A stretch of 64,000 nt of DNA from Harmothoe impar (GCA_947462335.1 OX381714.1:20122618-20186617), one strand, 5' to 3'. Numbered from the stretch's first letter, positions 10,174-21,192 are shown. Notes: a model not told the origin generated them from the letters alone. Numbers and translations: made by a program.

Positions 10174-13100
10174 CTGTCAGCAAAGACAAAGACAACGAAT
10201 GATCGTTAAAAGTATACATCAGTACTCAATTCACCATAATCAGACCCGTGTGTAGCCTTTGCGCGGTCCTCTAGTTATCAAGTTATTCTGCTTAATAATG
10301 CCTTTGAATATTGATTTCATAGCGTGGATAATTAGTCTCTAGCCTCAGATTCTAGCACTTACGCATATTAAATTTGTTTCTCCACATGAAATCAAATATG
10401 AAATGGTGATGATATTTAGACACTGTATATGAGGCAATAAGAGGTTGCTGTTGTCCCACTAAGTATCCATTAAACGGCATGCCTGTTTTAAATACATATC
10501 CTTCCATTCATTAGATAATATACACCATTGATAAAGTATACATACCATCTCTGATTTCCAGCATGTTCAGACCACTTTGTGTACAGGAATTACTGGTGGT
10601 GAGATGAAGATCATGGACCTCCAGTCGTATGACCCCTTGGGCTGCAGAAGCCTGTATGACCCAACACTCCTTAGTGCTGGGGGTGATATAGGTTATTGAT
10701 ACAATAGGGCACATTAAAGAAAAAACAATTTGAAATGAAGTCAAGGGCAACCAAGTAGAGAATTATACATCAAAATATCCTAGACTGACAGTGGAGACTC
10801 AAACCCACGACACCCTGTGGCTTTACAGTGAGTGTTGCTGAACAGTATGTAATACTGGAGACCAAATGTCCAACTTCACTTGCCAGCCCAGTATACTGCC
10901 ATGAATGTTTGCATTTAAGCAAATTCAAGATGCCTTAAAGGAACACGTTCAGCAACTTTAAGTTCAGCAATTCCATGCTTTGTACCAGAAAGGTTATAAC
11001 AGCATGTAAGTGGCTTTCAGTGGAGTTTACTCGAATCAGATGTGCTTAATGTTAGATTTAATTCACTTGAATACAAAGATTCACACATGGTTAGCATTAC
11101 CCACCTGTCACGAAATATGCCATCTGCCTTGGTATATGACTCTGATGTGGCCTCTTTACTACTAGTCTCAGCATCCAGGGCCATGCACCTCTCTGGGTAA
11201 CCGACTACAAGGTAATGAAGAACACACATTAACCCTTTAAGGACGGATGTCGCTAAGAGATAACATTTGTCTTCATGATGCACTGATCTAATGCAGCCCA
11301 GCAAGTGCATCCTGCCGAGTGTCTCAACCATGTGTGCTCGGCATGATGCTTGAATGCAGCTTTGATGAGTTACTCGCCAGGGCTGCATTCATGCGTGGAT
11401 GCATATCCCTTGCCAGTAACCTGCAAGTGCGGCATTCAAGCATCATGCTAGCCCTCTGGGCTTGATACCTGTGGTATCTGATGGATGAATGCTGGCTAAA
11501 CAGTGCTGTATCCATGCATCATGCCGATAAAGTGCATAATGCATCAAAGCACTTAGTGGCCCTCAAATGGTTATATTCTCTTCGATTTTGAGTTTGAATA
11601 TTTAATTGAACAACAATCAGGTCATCGTGTATGGCTCTTCGCCACAGCCAATGTAACAAGAATTGCGGTTGTTGCCGCGTAAAAAAATGCCTCAGGCATT
11701 TTTATACGCGGCAACAACCGCAATTCTTGCATTGAAGGAACGTAATGTCTACATGGTTGATATATTTGTAGGAGACCCATTCAAGACACCATATAAACAG
11801 GGCAGGAGGATGATATAACTGACAGATGTGACACAACAGGGGAAAACGTGCCATTACAGGGATTAAGTGTAATATACAGCCACTAGGTGGCCACTAGTGC
11901 AGCAGCACTAATAGAACCATTGAATTCCTTTGATCCATGTTAGGGGGGTAGGTAGGATTATAATCAACCACAGGAGCATGGAAATGGGTGTTGCTAGGCA
12001 GAGAAACAATTAGAATAGCTGTTGCTAGGCAACCAGCTGTCTTAGCAACAAACCAATAAAACCATTGAATTCCTCGGGTCTATGTTAGGGGGGGTAGGTA
12101 CGATTATAATCAACCTCAGGAGCATGGAAATGGGTGTTGCTAGGCAGATAAACAGTTTGAATAGCTGTTGCTAGGCAACCAGCTGTCTTAGCAACAAACT
12201 AATAGAACCATTGAATTCCTTGGGTCCATGTTAGTGGGGGTAGATAAGATTATAATCAACCTTAGGAGCATGGAAATGGGTGTTGCTAGGCAGATAAACA
12301 ATTAGAATAGCTGTTGCTAGGCAACCAGCTGTCTAAGCAACAAACTAATAGAACCATTGAATTCCTTGGATCCATGTTAGGGGGGATAGGTACAATTATA
12401 ATCAACCTCAGGAGCATGGAAATGGGTGTTGCTAGGCAGATAAACAATTAGAATAGATGTTGCTAGGCAACCAGCTGTCTTAGCAACAAACTAATAGAAC
12501 CATTGAATTCCTTGGGTCCATGTTAGGGGGGATAGGTACAATTATAATCAACCTCAGGAGCATGGAAATGGGTGTTGCTAGGCAGATAAACAATTAGAAT
12601 AGATGTTGCTAGGCAACCAGCTGTCTTAGCAACAAACTAATAGAACCATTGAATTCCTTGGGTCCATGTTAGGGGGGATAGGTACAATTATAATCAACCT
12701 CAGGAGCATGGAAATGGGTGTTGCTAGGCAGATAAACAATTAGAATAGATGTTGCTAGGCAACCAGCTATCTTAGCAACAAACTAATAGAACCATTGAAT
12801 TCCTTGGGTCCATGTTAGGGGGGATAGGTATGCTTATGATCAACCTCAGGATCGAAGGTTGATTAATATTAATTTTATCATTATATGCATAAATTTGTGT
12901 CGTGACACCTTAAAACAAAATGGCGGCACCCCTTAAAACAAAATGGCGGCACCCGTACCGACTTCCTGTCAAATGAAAACAATATAATGCCTCAACCTGG
13001 TGGTTCACAAGCTCACCACCAGGGCCCCTCCGGGGCCTTTCGGCCTTAAAAACAGACAAAACTTAAATACACAAGAAAGGAAAGTTGAAAGTAACATGAA

Positions 13101-16100
13101 GGTATGCAAGAGAGATACAAGGGCCACATCTAGATTATATGACATCCCACTAAGCTGATTCAGGAAAATCCTCCTTCTGAGTGACATTCTGATGGGAACA
13201 CACACAGCCTTTCCCAGAAACATTGACTGCTTTATAGAGACATATATGCCGGATCAAAAGCAATGAGATAACATAAAATGTAGTTTGATTATTTATAAGT
13301 TGCATGTATGCATAATCTAAAAAGAATATCAATCAAAACAGATTGCTTAAGTGTTGGTTTTCTTGCGATTTTTACATGTATATAGTATAATTATTGAACT
13401 ATTCCACTCACCAAAGCTGATCGTTAATTTGGTGCATGAACTGATGAGTGGGGGGGGTCAACCTAAGGTAACCCCTGTTAACAAAGGGACTTGGTCTGGC
13501 TTTTTAGAATTTGGCTGGTTGAGGGAACAAAGCAATGATAAGCCATACGAGATGGGTTTTATGTCCATGGGTAACCGTAGGGTACAAAGAGAGAAGAAGT
13601 AGAATCACTGTAATTCTCAAATGGGAGTCCAGCCCTGATCACTGAGGTAACTCTCCCCACAACTCTAAAGGGACTCCCAATCATTAGGGAGTCTTAGAAT
13701 AGGAGTCATTATAGAGTTATTTTAGAGTCCTGCTGATGTTAAGCAGTCACGTTAGAGTCCTGGGGAGAGTTACCTCAGTGATCAAGTCGGGAGTCACAGT
13801 GATTCTACTTCTTTTTTGGGTGTAGATTCACCACTGTTGGACGCTCGCTGGCAACGTGACCTCACATCTCTGAGCTATGGGTTTTTAGATATTGTACACT
13901 GAGCTATCATCAGGGTGGATTTAGAGAGGGACATTGACATGTTATATCTAGCCAATAAATTGTACATTATGTGTGTTCTGATAAGAAATATTCTACTCTA
14001 AAGTTGGGAAATTAAATGTCTCAATTTCACTTCAAGTCGGACATTTTAGGTTTCTGTTGTTTTTCCCTAGAAATAGTGACTGCATTTTCTTACTAGTATG
14101 GCACACATGACATAATGTATCCTACAAAGGTATAAAGCTTATCTACATCGGAAATAGGTTTATAGCATCACTGAACATACCCAATATAGAAAATCGACAC
14201 AATTCCCTTTCATATTGAGATTACTTGATATACTGTAACCAATATAATTTGATAATATACTTTGAGTTATATGGACTACATAATATTTAATGGAATAGTT
14301 ATAGATTTGCTGTCTCTATGTTTGCAGCAAAGAGAAAGTGTACACATACATGTGAGTAGCTGCATACGTGTTATGAGCCTTGGACAATTACCCCATCCTT
14401 GGCGTATAACACTTAAACAGCGACTCACTTGTACCATATCTACTACAAAATAACTACAGTCTTACCTTCACGTTCATCATACACTAGTTGTACTGAGTAT
14501 TGTCTGCAGGGGGAGTTGGTCCTCTCAGTCATGGTATAGTGTTCAGTGAAGTGTTCGACACCAGTAGTAAGGTTGGCGTACAGGCTTCTTGATCCGGGCC
14601 GACATTCATCCTGCTCTGTGTAGGGAATGGGATTCTTCTTTCTGGATAATTGGGAGATAAAAACGTATTAATACATTATACCTCGGTCATCATACCGCAA
14701 CTAGTGTGGTCTGAGGATAATCTTATTTTCACTGTCATTTATAAGTGTTTATTAATGGAAGCCAGAATCGAACACAAGTGTTCGTTTCTGGCTTGAGCTC
14801 TAAATAAATTGTTTAGATTCTAGTGAGTATTTGAAAATGAAGGCATCCACAGTGGTAGGGCATAACAGATAACTTAGGGCAATATTGTGCCAGTTGCAAG
14901 GCATGGAATCCCTAGGGTCTGTATACTGGGGGTAGGTATGGTCAAATACCCTCTATTATCACCTATTGTGCCGGTGGCTAGGCATGGAATGTTTGGAATT
15001 GCTGTTTCTAGGCAACAAAGTGGTCCTAGAAAACTTTGGGACATAACTTTCGCCGTTTTTTTTTAATGTGATGGGCACCGTTCATTTTACGTAGAATCAC
15101 TGTTCATTTTACATAGAATCACCGTTCATTTTATGTTGAATTACCATTAATTTTATGTAGAATCACCTTAATAGATTCAGAGTATTCACACATATACAGA
15201 GATTCAGCGTTATTGTCAGTGCTATTACAGACTTTTGGAATATTTGATAAGCCTCACAGAGAGTCTGATTATGGTGACTTTAGTTACTTTTGATCCTCTT
15301 TATCCGGTTTACTCTATAGGATTGATATAAGGCAGAGTTTCCAGAGGTGGGGATATATGCATAGTATGTTACCACAAAATAGGTGTATAGATCCATACAG
15401 CCACTTTCTTATGGATATCATCATGGTATTTTGTCAAAACCTATCACAAGATTGAATTGTTAAATTGTCAAACATATAGATTAATTGAAAATTGCCATTT
15501 TTTCAACATGTATACTCCACTTCAAGGGCTCACCCTCTCCAGAAAAATCTTCTTACAAACCAGGCCACCTATCTATGGCAGGGTCCACTATATATGTGGC
15601 TTCCTCTGGGATTTGACATTAGAAGATGAATAATTTATTTATGTTGAATCATTGTAATCCAAACCAGGTTAGCATTTAACAAGGATCCACTGTGAAATGG
15701 CTGATATTTACGATGCTTCATTGTATTCCAAATAATGGTGAATCAGCGTTAAATTTTACAGAGTGAAACTGTAAAAAGTACATCTATCTTTTACAGTGTA
15801 ATCCCCAGGGTCTGTATGGGGGGGGGGGGGTATGATCAAATACCTTCTTTTCCTAATTATTGTGTCCCTTTAGGGCAGTTGTACTTTTGGGTAATTGACA
15901 GGCGTGACCCCAGGTCATAATTATGCTGACCTGGGATCACTACTGTCAATCATCTCGAGATTTTGATGAAATTTCATCACAGCAAAGATTTCAATAGGTG
16001 CCCTACACAGGTGTTCGAGTATTCAGCATAAATGTAAAGTAACATATATAGGCAGAAATATATATCTCTTAGCGTTGTACTAAAGAGGAGATGCAATTTT

Positions 16101-19100
16101 AAAGACAGGAGGTGTATAAAATTAGTAAAAATCAGATTTGCATGATATCAATTAGGAGCATTTCTTTAAATCGACAGGGGACACGACAAGTGGTGGAAGT
16201 GAGGACCTATGTCTAATATTTTAGCAGCCCCTGATCGATATCTGATAAATAGGTATTGTCCCTTGTCCATTATTAAAAGTGTATTGCCCCTTTTTACCAA
16301 CCGTCAGCATTGCCCTGTCCCTAAAGGGTTAAACAGAGTGAGGCACCCTGGTTACACGATCCAAAAAAACCCACGAAACAATCTTTCTTTGAAATAACCG
16401 TAATAATTGTACTTGCAAATATTTGAGGCCTATGACTGCGCCCTTTGGTGCCACTTTCTGTGAGACGTAGTCTATCCTGGCGTAGAATGGTCCGGGTTCA
16501 GAGACCAGGTATATCTGGCTGATGTAGGTGAGGTTGTACAGGGAGGTGAGGGTTCCTCCAGCAGGTACAAACACGGCAAACTGCACCTGGAGGAAGCATG
16601 GATTGAGTGATTATTCATTTTAGGCAAAAACAAAAGGTTTCAGGTTACCCGACCCTATACCTACCAAAACAAGGCAAACCCTAGAATCGTTTATTGAATT
16701 TTGAAAAAAAATCATTTTTTGGCTACTATTAGTGGTAATATATTAGTATTAAAATAAGAGTTGAGTTGAGGCTCCAAGAGTCAAGGAGATGGTCAGTGAG
16801 TCGCCACTGGAATTCGTGATTCGTCAATTTTGTGGATATGTGTGGTACTTTTTAAGCTAAAGTGAAAACAAATCAAAATCCGATCTACCTTACCTAGATT
16901 TTTAGACCATGTCACCTGAAGCACACCTTTTATTGATGTACTGCTGGCGAGTAGCCTTACCAGGGCTGTATTCATACCGATAAAGGGCATAATGCACCAA
17001 AGCACTTTGTGGCCCTCAATCTTCGGGCTCTGCTGATGATACACCATAATAACCTCGTCTGCTAAATAGTGTTTATGTAGGACGAGTATAGTTCTGTGTA
17101 ATGAACACATTTGGGAATATACAGGAACTTTTTAGTATGGTAATGTATCAACTTACCCTAGTCAGGGGTTTTGTAAAGTAGGCTTTCCATCCTATGATGC
17201 GGGATTTTGAAGGTAGTGTCATTGAGGGGTCGAGGACAATAATCTCAGTTTCCCTTGTTTCCTCATTCGGCCTCTCCACAGGTGGACTGCCCAATAGCAT
17301 GGGATTCACGACAACTGAATAATGGGAGTATGTATACATAAAAGCAAGTTTTGAGAAAAGTATTTTATTTATTTGGGTAAATAATGAAAATATAAAATGA
17401 CTTCTGAAATTTGGTAAAACGAATTTGAAATATGCTCATGGCTTTGATACTGCCCCTCTCCATCACCTGTAGTGGTAATTATGCATTTATGTCTTACATG
17501 CAGTGTCATAACTGATTATATTGACTTTGTAAGCGATAATCCGAAAACTTTAATCAAAACCATTTAAAATATAGTTTAATAACAGTGTAAACATTCTCGT
17601 CTGATTATTGAGACAAATAAATGCGTAAAATATTCATAGGTGTACGTCTGTAATTTTTCTTTTGTGTGTTCTATTCATTTATTCTCATTTGACTACACCT
17701 AATCCTGCCATCCACAAAAGAAAGGTCCGCTTACCATAGTCTACCAGCTTGAACTCTGGCTCTATAAGGTACTCCCTACACATGTCATTCACCTGGGCCG
17801 CCATGAACATGTGTGTCTCCCCCACGATAGCTTCCACCTGTCTATTCAGCCTCCACACCCTAGTCCTGGGGTCTGTACAGGCACCCAACTTCCTCCTATA
17901 AGGTATAGGGTTCTGAGTTTTGAAATAAATGCCTATAACATCCCCATGGTTGGCGAGTATAGAGGTTGGGAAGCTCACTCTGCCAGTCATGTCGCTGCGG
18001 AGAAGCATGGTTTCCTTTTGGAGAGTGAAGTAACCAGATGGGAGGTCGTCTTGTGCAGAGTATTGTTTCCTCCACAGCTGGATTTTGACTTCAGTGTTGA
18101 GGTAATCCCACCTGGAGATAAGGAAGACGTGTTTGAGAGGTTGACAAGTAATAGTGTCTTAATCAACACCTGCTTAAATACTGTAAGTGACTTCGTTTAC
18201 CATAATTAGGAAGAGAGGAATGTATGTGTGAAAATCTAGGGTAAACTCTGACTTATGTTGTTTTAGCTATATCTGGCCCTTTTCAGGCTTATAGCCCTAC
18301 AGAATAACCAGTTTTGCACCAATTTTTTCAAAAATTTGGTATATGTGAGAAAACATCCTAACAATTCGGGAATTCTTTTTTATTGTGTATTGGCCCAATA
18401 TTTTCCGTTTTCTGGCCCTCCAAAGGCCCAAAAACCCCTAAAAACGTCAAAACCCCTTAAAATAACATGTTTTACATGTCTCCCATGTCTACTGGGACAG
18501 TAACGGCCTATCCCTAATATCATTTTTATTAGCCCTATGGTATGGTCAATTGATTCAAGTGGATTTCACTAGATATGTACTGTATTTATTTCACCAGAGC
18601 CTTTTAAGTGTGTTTTGTCAGCACAATTTTCAACGGTCCTTTCATCTTGATACCCCTATATAATAAAAAAAGAAGATACCCAGTGTATCCATTGTACCCC
18701 AGATGGTAAGGTAACTATTTCGTCTTATGCTGGAGAAAAATAGATCTGAGCAAAATCCAATAATCTAGCCTCCAGGAGGGGTATACATATTTTCCGTCTC
18801 GGAATCACCTGGTGATTCCGAGACGGAAATTCCTGAAATGTGATACATATTAGAAGGGATAGCATGCATATGTAGACTATATGATTGCCTTTGTTACTGT
18901 TTAACCTGATAGAAGACATGTTAACCTTATGCCATACAGGTATTAGAGTGCTACTATGATGATATTATTTTTGTATCTGGTCGCATAATATCAGGAAAGT
19001 TAGAAAAATAAAGGAAATTTATTTTATAAGACATGGTGCATATGGGCAAATGGTGCCAAATCATGGTAAATACACCCAGGACCCAGCCTTCACATGTTAT

Positions 19101-21192
19101 GTACATGTAGAGATAGGTTGGGTGGAGTTTGGTTGTGATGGGAGAACTGTATGTCCTGCAGCTTGATATGGGTGATTCCGAGACGGAAATTCAGAATCTG
19201 GGTTTATATAAGAAGGTGCGCATAGTTAAAAGGTAGCAAATGTTGTAAAATATACCCAGGACTCAGCCCACACATGTTTAGTACATGTAGAGATAGTTTA
19301 AAGAGGTTGTGTGGAGTTTGCTAGTGATGGGAGACCTTTATGTATAATTTAATGGGTGAATCATATGGGTGATTCCGAGACGCAAAATCAGTGATCAGGC
19401 CATACTTTAGGCCAGTACTGTGCATAGTAGGTACAACCAACGGTCTTAATGCTCCACATATATTGAAGTATATATGATGAGGATATGGTAGATTGATTTT
19501 GAGGACTAATTGAACCATTTTGAGGAAAATAGTGTAAAGTTGAGAGTATGTGACTAAAATTGTCGTAATTTTGGCTAATATTCAAAATTGATCGGCTACA
19601 ACTCAAGATTTTTTTTTTTGAGGATATCAATTTTTTGTATGCTTTTAGATTCATGTTGTACCATGTTGTAAACAAAATTAGGAGTTGCTATGATGTATTT
19701 AACACCAAAAAATCAATATCCATGTATTTTCGGTCTCGGAATCACCCTAAATTATGACGATCAGCTTTGTGAGGCAATAAAAACTGAACCGCTAGGGCTA
19801 GAGATGTATCAAAAAGTGTTCCAAGGAGCCAAGATATATACCTTTCAATATAATCAACTTGTTTAGACATATAAAGAACTTTCTAGTTTGACCCTCCTTT
19901 GCCCCAAAACTGCATAACTCAGGAGTTTGTGCCAAGTACGTCGAATTTTTAAATTAATATTTTTTTACTTTGGCCCAGAATTGTCTTGCAAAATTCGATA
20001 AAAATGTCCAGGGTTCGTACTGTATATCTAGTTAGGGTCGGGTTTTTCTGTTTGGTCTATAGCTTATAAGTAAGTAAATAGGATAACCTTGGGAAGCTAG
20101 TGCTAGTGGTCTTGGTGAAGTAAGTGAGTCTGAACAATTGTGAAAAGAACGGTTTATACGGACTTATTATCAAACTAACTCTTATTACTCGAACTCCTTT
20201 ACTTTCAATTCACATTTTTTTAAACTAAAGTGCGTCCAGTTCTGTGTAGAGAAGTCGTTTATTGTTACGACCTGCTATGATTAGACTGAGAAAAAGCTGC
20301 TATTAATTGTATGTGATAGCCAGGCACCGTCATTGTTAGGTGTAGACGCCTTGTGTGTAAGGGCAGAACTACACAAATGTAGTTCCTGGTTCTACTATGC
20401 ATTACCTTGATGGCGCGCATGTATAGTAACTGAGTTTTGTCAGATAAGCTCATTCCTTGACTATTCAGTGCACATCTATTAATGGCCACCGTCCACAGAG
20501 CATAAATCGACCGCATATCAAGAAAATTGCCATACATTCCCTATGTAAATTGTGTATATAGAATGGCCATATACGGCCGATTTATGCTCTGTGGACGGGG
20601 ACCCACACATTTACAGTCACACATGGTCTGACTCAACGTCACTGAGTTGGAAGCAAATGTTTGTACCCTTAATTGGTGCGAATATTTTAGAATTAAGGGA
20701 TTATATAGAAAGTTGTAGTTCTCTTACATGACATTCCATTTTGTGATCTGCAGATGTGCACTTTGCACCTGTGGAAAGTAAATAGAAGACAATTCAATAC
20801 AACAAGAAAATAACATTCCATTGAAGCTTAAACTTTGAAATCTGTATAGTTTAAAAAAAATAAAATCCTTTTGATATACCGCTATTACAAAGCTAAACAC
20901 ATCATTATAATTTTCTTTCGTTCCATTTCAATGCACTTTGTAGTCATGATGGGACATCTTCTGTATACATTACGCTTGCTCAATAACAGGAGTAGTAATT
21001 AGTAGTCACATAGGACATTGAAGCACTATGTTGTCATTAAAGGGTTAAGAATGACATAGAAGGTAGTTATCCTTACATGTTGGCCTGGGTTGATGAGGAT
21101 GGCCTGGTTGACAAGGTTCACGTCATCATGGTACAGGGGGCCGGGATCACCCAGGCTGTTACCCAGCCTCTCCAGTGCCTCCTGGGCTGCAC
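10018..21192 (-). CDS. Multi-exon gene: secreted/extracellular protein with two repeated NPIPY modules and a CUB domain (partial)
   Basis: Eight exons read right to left: A 21077-21192, B 17735-18111, C 17157-17314, D 16413-16586, E 14466-14637, F 11105-11204, G 10546-10676, H 10018-10173, about 460 codons in all. Exons B to H join in matching phase (1, 0, 0, 1, 2, 1), which is strong evidence that they form one transcript. Seen: two paralogous units, each ending in a G-x-V-I-G strand followed by NPIPY and a linker with two cysteines, then a CUB domain (CWVIQA, LEIRDG, KGLKFSYRT). CUB domains are extracellular, disulfide-bonded beta-sandwiches that mediate protein-protein contacts. Two N-x-T sites (NLT in D and E) fit a secreted product. 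Missing: signal peptide and 5' exons above 21192, and the 3' exon(s) below 10018, because H ends in phase 1. A (phase 0 end) does not join B (needs phase 2), so a small exon is probably unseen between them. I cannot give a precise biological role. Confidence 0.85.
10546..10676 (-). CDS. Exon G: CUB domain core
   Basis: 131 nt. The acceptor ATCACCCCCAG joins exon F in phase 2, and the donor GATG|GTATGT leaves phase 1. The peptide TKECWVIQASAAQGVIRLEV ... NMLEIRD shows the CUB signature C-W-x-I-x-A ... I-x-L-x-V ... L-x-I-R-D-G. An intron directly after L-x-I-x-D-G is common in CUB domains. Confidence 0.88.
11105..11204 (-). CDS. Exon F: N-terminal part of CUB domain
   Basis: 100 nt. The acceptor TTACCTTGTAG completes the phase-1 codon, and the donor GACAG|GTGGGT leaves phase 2. 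It encodes GYPERCMALDAETSS then KADGIFRD, matching the start of a CUB domain (first cysteine, then a G-x-F segment before the second cysteine). Confidence 0.8.
11229..11573. mobile_element. TTAA fold-back MITE, CCCTTTAAGG family (long variant)
   Basis: Starts TTAACCCTTTAAGGACGG and ends GTGGCCCTCAAATGGTTA. The interior repeats ATGCAGCCC/GGGCTGCAT and CATGATGC/GCATCATG arms several times. Lies in the intron between exons E and F. Confidence 0.75.
11649..11734. repeat. Near-perfect hairpin, about 37-bp stem
   Basis: CAAGAATTGCGGTTGTTGCC is mirrored by GGCAACAACCGCAATTCTTG across a short ATGCCTCAGGCAT centre. CG-rich stem in AT-rich surroundings. Intronic. Confidence 0.85.
11885..12845. repeat. 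146-bp satellite with an RFX/EF-C-type palindrome in each unit
   Basis: ACCATTGAATTCC recurs at 11916, 12061, 12207, 12353, 12499, 12645 and 12791, giving a period of 145-146 bp and about 6.5 units. Each unit has GTTGCTAGGCAACC (at 12021, 12167, 12313, 12459, 12605, 12751) plus a half-site GTGTTGCTAGGCAG about 45 bp before it. The later units are almost identical, implying recent homogenisation. Lies in the E-F intron of the CUB gene. Confidence 0.95.
12905..12956. repeat. Short tandem duplication, about 24 bp
   Basis: CCTTAAAACAAAATGGCGGC is present twice back to back. Confidence 0.8.
13585..13822. mobile_element. GAAGTAG MITE, copy 1
   Basis: Inverted ends AGAAGTAGAATCACTGT at 13595 and 13812, extended outward by AGAGAG/TTTTTT-type sequence and TA. 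The roughly 218-bp body is rich in GACTCC/GGAGTC phrases. Copy 2 (21733-21944) is its reverse complement almost throughout. Confidence 0.85.
14466..14637 (-). CDS. Exon E: NPIPY motif and linker of module 2
   Basis: 172 nt starting KNPIPYTEQDECRPG and ending LVYDERE plus one base (phase 1, donor GAAG|GTAAGA). Joining D directly to the AAG after CCAGAAAG keeps frame and gives LKYLQ-KNPIPY, the same length as IYFKT-QNPIPY in exon B. The neighbouring CAG four bases earlier would break frame, so the acceptor choice is inferred from phase and homology. It carries one NLT sequon and two linker cysteines. Confidence 0.85.
14880..15030. repeat. Diverged relative of the 146-bp satellite unit
   Basis: GGAATCCCTAGGGTCTGTAT, GGGGGTAGGTATGGTCAA and GTTTCTAGGCAACAAAG follow the order of the 12-kb satellite unit, but the palindrome is broken. 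A further fragment is at about 15800-15850. Confidence 0.5.
15079..15172. repeat. Tandem repeat of about 25 bp, four copies
   Basis: GTTCATTTTACGTAGAATCA is repeated with small changes four times. Intronic (D-E). Confidence 0.8.
16413..16586 (-). CDS. Exon D: module 2 beta-rich core
   Basis: 174 nt, exactly 58 codons, phase 0 at both ends. The acceptor is CTTCCTCCAG. The donor CAA|GTACAA is weak. It encodes VQFAVFVPAGGTLTSLYN ... PKGAVIGLKYLQ, with one N-glycosylation sequon (NLT). GAVIGLKYLQ aligns without gaps to GDVIGIYFKT of exon B. Confidence 0.85.
17157..17314 (-). CDS. Exon C: N-terminal part of module 2
   Basis: 158 nt. The acceptor CATTATTCAG completes the phase-1 codon from exon B, and the donor ACTAGG|GTAAGT is close to consensus. 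It encodes VVVNPMLLGSPPVERPNEE, an acidic spacer, then IIVLDPSMTLPSKSRIIGW and KAYFTKPLTR. The W in IIGW corresponds to the W at the start of exon B. Confidence 0.85.
17735..18111 (-). CDS. Exon B: module 1 core, NPIPY motif and cysteine linker
   Basis: The 377-nt exon starts after a pyrimidine-rich acceptor (CTTATCTCCAG) and ends at TATG|GTAAGC, phase 1. The peptide runs from WDYLNTEVKIQLWRK through GDVIGIYFKTQNPIPY into a linker with GACTDPR and NDMCREY. The same order, G-x-V-I-G then NPIPY, then two cysteines about 30-40 residues apart, recurs across exons D and E, so B is one uninterrupted copy of what D and E encode in two pieces. That difference marks an intron gain or loss between the paralogous modules. 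Confidence 0.85.
18791..19746. repeat. Element with five copies of GGTGATTCCGAGACGGAAA
   Basis: The 19-bp motif lies at 18791-18809 (reverse), 18811-18829 (forward, so the first two form a perfect palindrome), 19171-19189, 19368-19386 (forward) and 19728-19746 (reverse). Between them, 19010-19190 and 19205-19386 are diverged tandem copies of about 197 bp. The outward-facing end motifs suggest a non-autonomous DNA element of 0.95 kb in the A-B intron. Confidence 0.7.
20479..20602. mobile_element. CACCGTCCACAG fold-back MITE, copy 6
   Basis: Starts TTAATGGCCACCGTCCACAG and folds onto CGATTTATGCTCTGTGGACG. Located in the A-B intron of the CUB gene. Confidence 0.85.
20931..21048. mobile_element. 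Fragment of TTAA/CCCTTT fold-back family
   Basis: AATGCACTTTGTAGTCATGA and, at the end, GAAGCACTATGTTGTCATTAA and AAAGGGTTAA match the family's terminal part. Confidence 0.5.
21077..21192 (-). CDS. Exon A: N-terminal part of module 1
   Basis: Acceptor ACACAG and donor CAT|GTAAGG bound a 116-nt exon with 2 nt completing an upstream phase-1 codon and then 38 codons (AAQEALERLGN ... LINPGQH). The end of the exon, AILINPGQH, aligns with VLDPSMTLPSKS of exon C, that is, the strand just before the module's conserved tryptophan. It ends in phase 0, while exon B needs a phase-2 donor, so a short exon of length 3n+2 is inferred between them. The upstream exon is not identified. Confidence 0.7.

Noticed and set aside
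17811..18209. 132-codon plus-strand open frame
   Set aside because: It is the antisense shadow of exon B, whose minus-strand frame shows clear homology to exons D-E.
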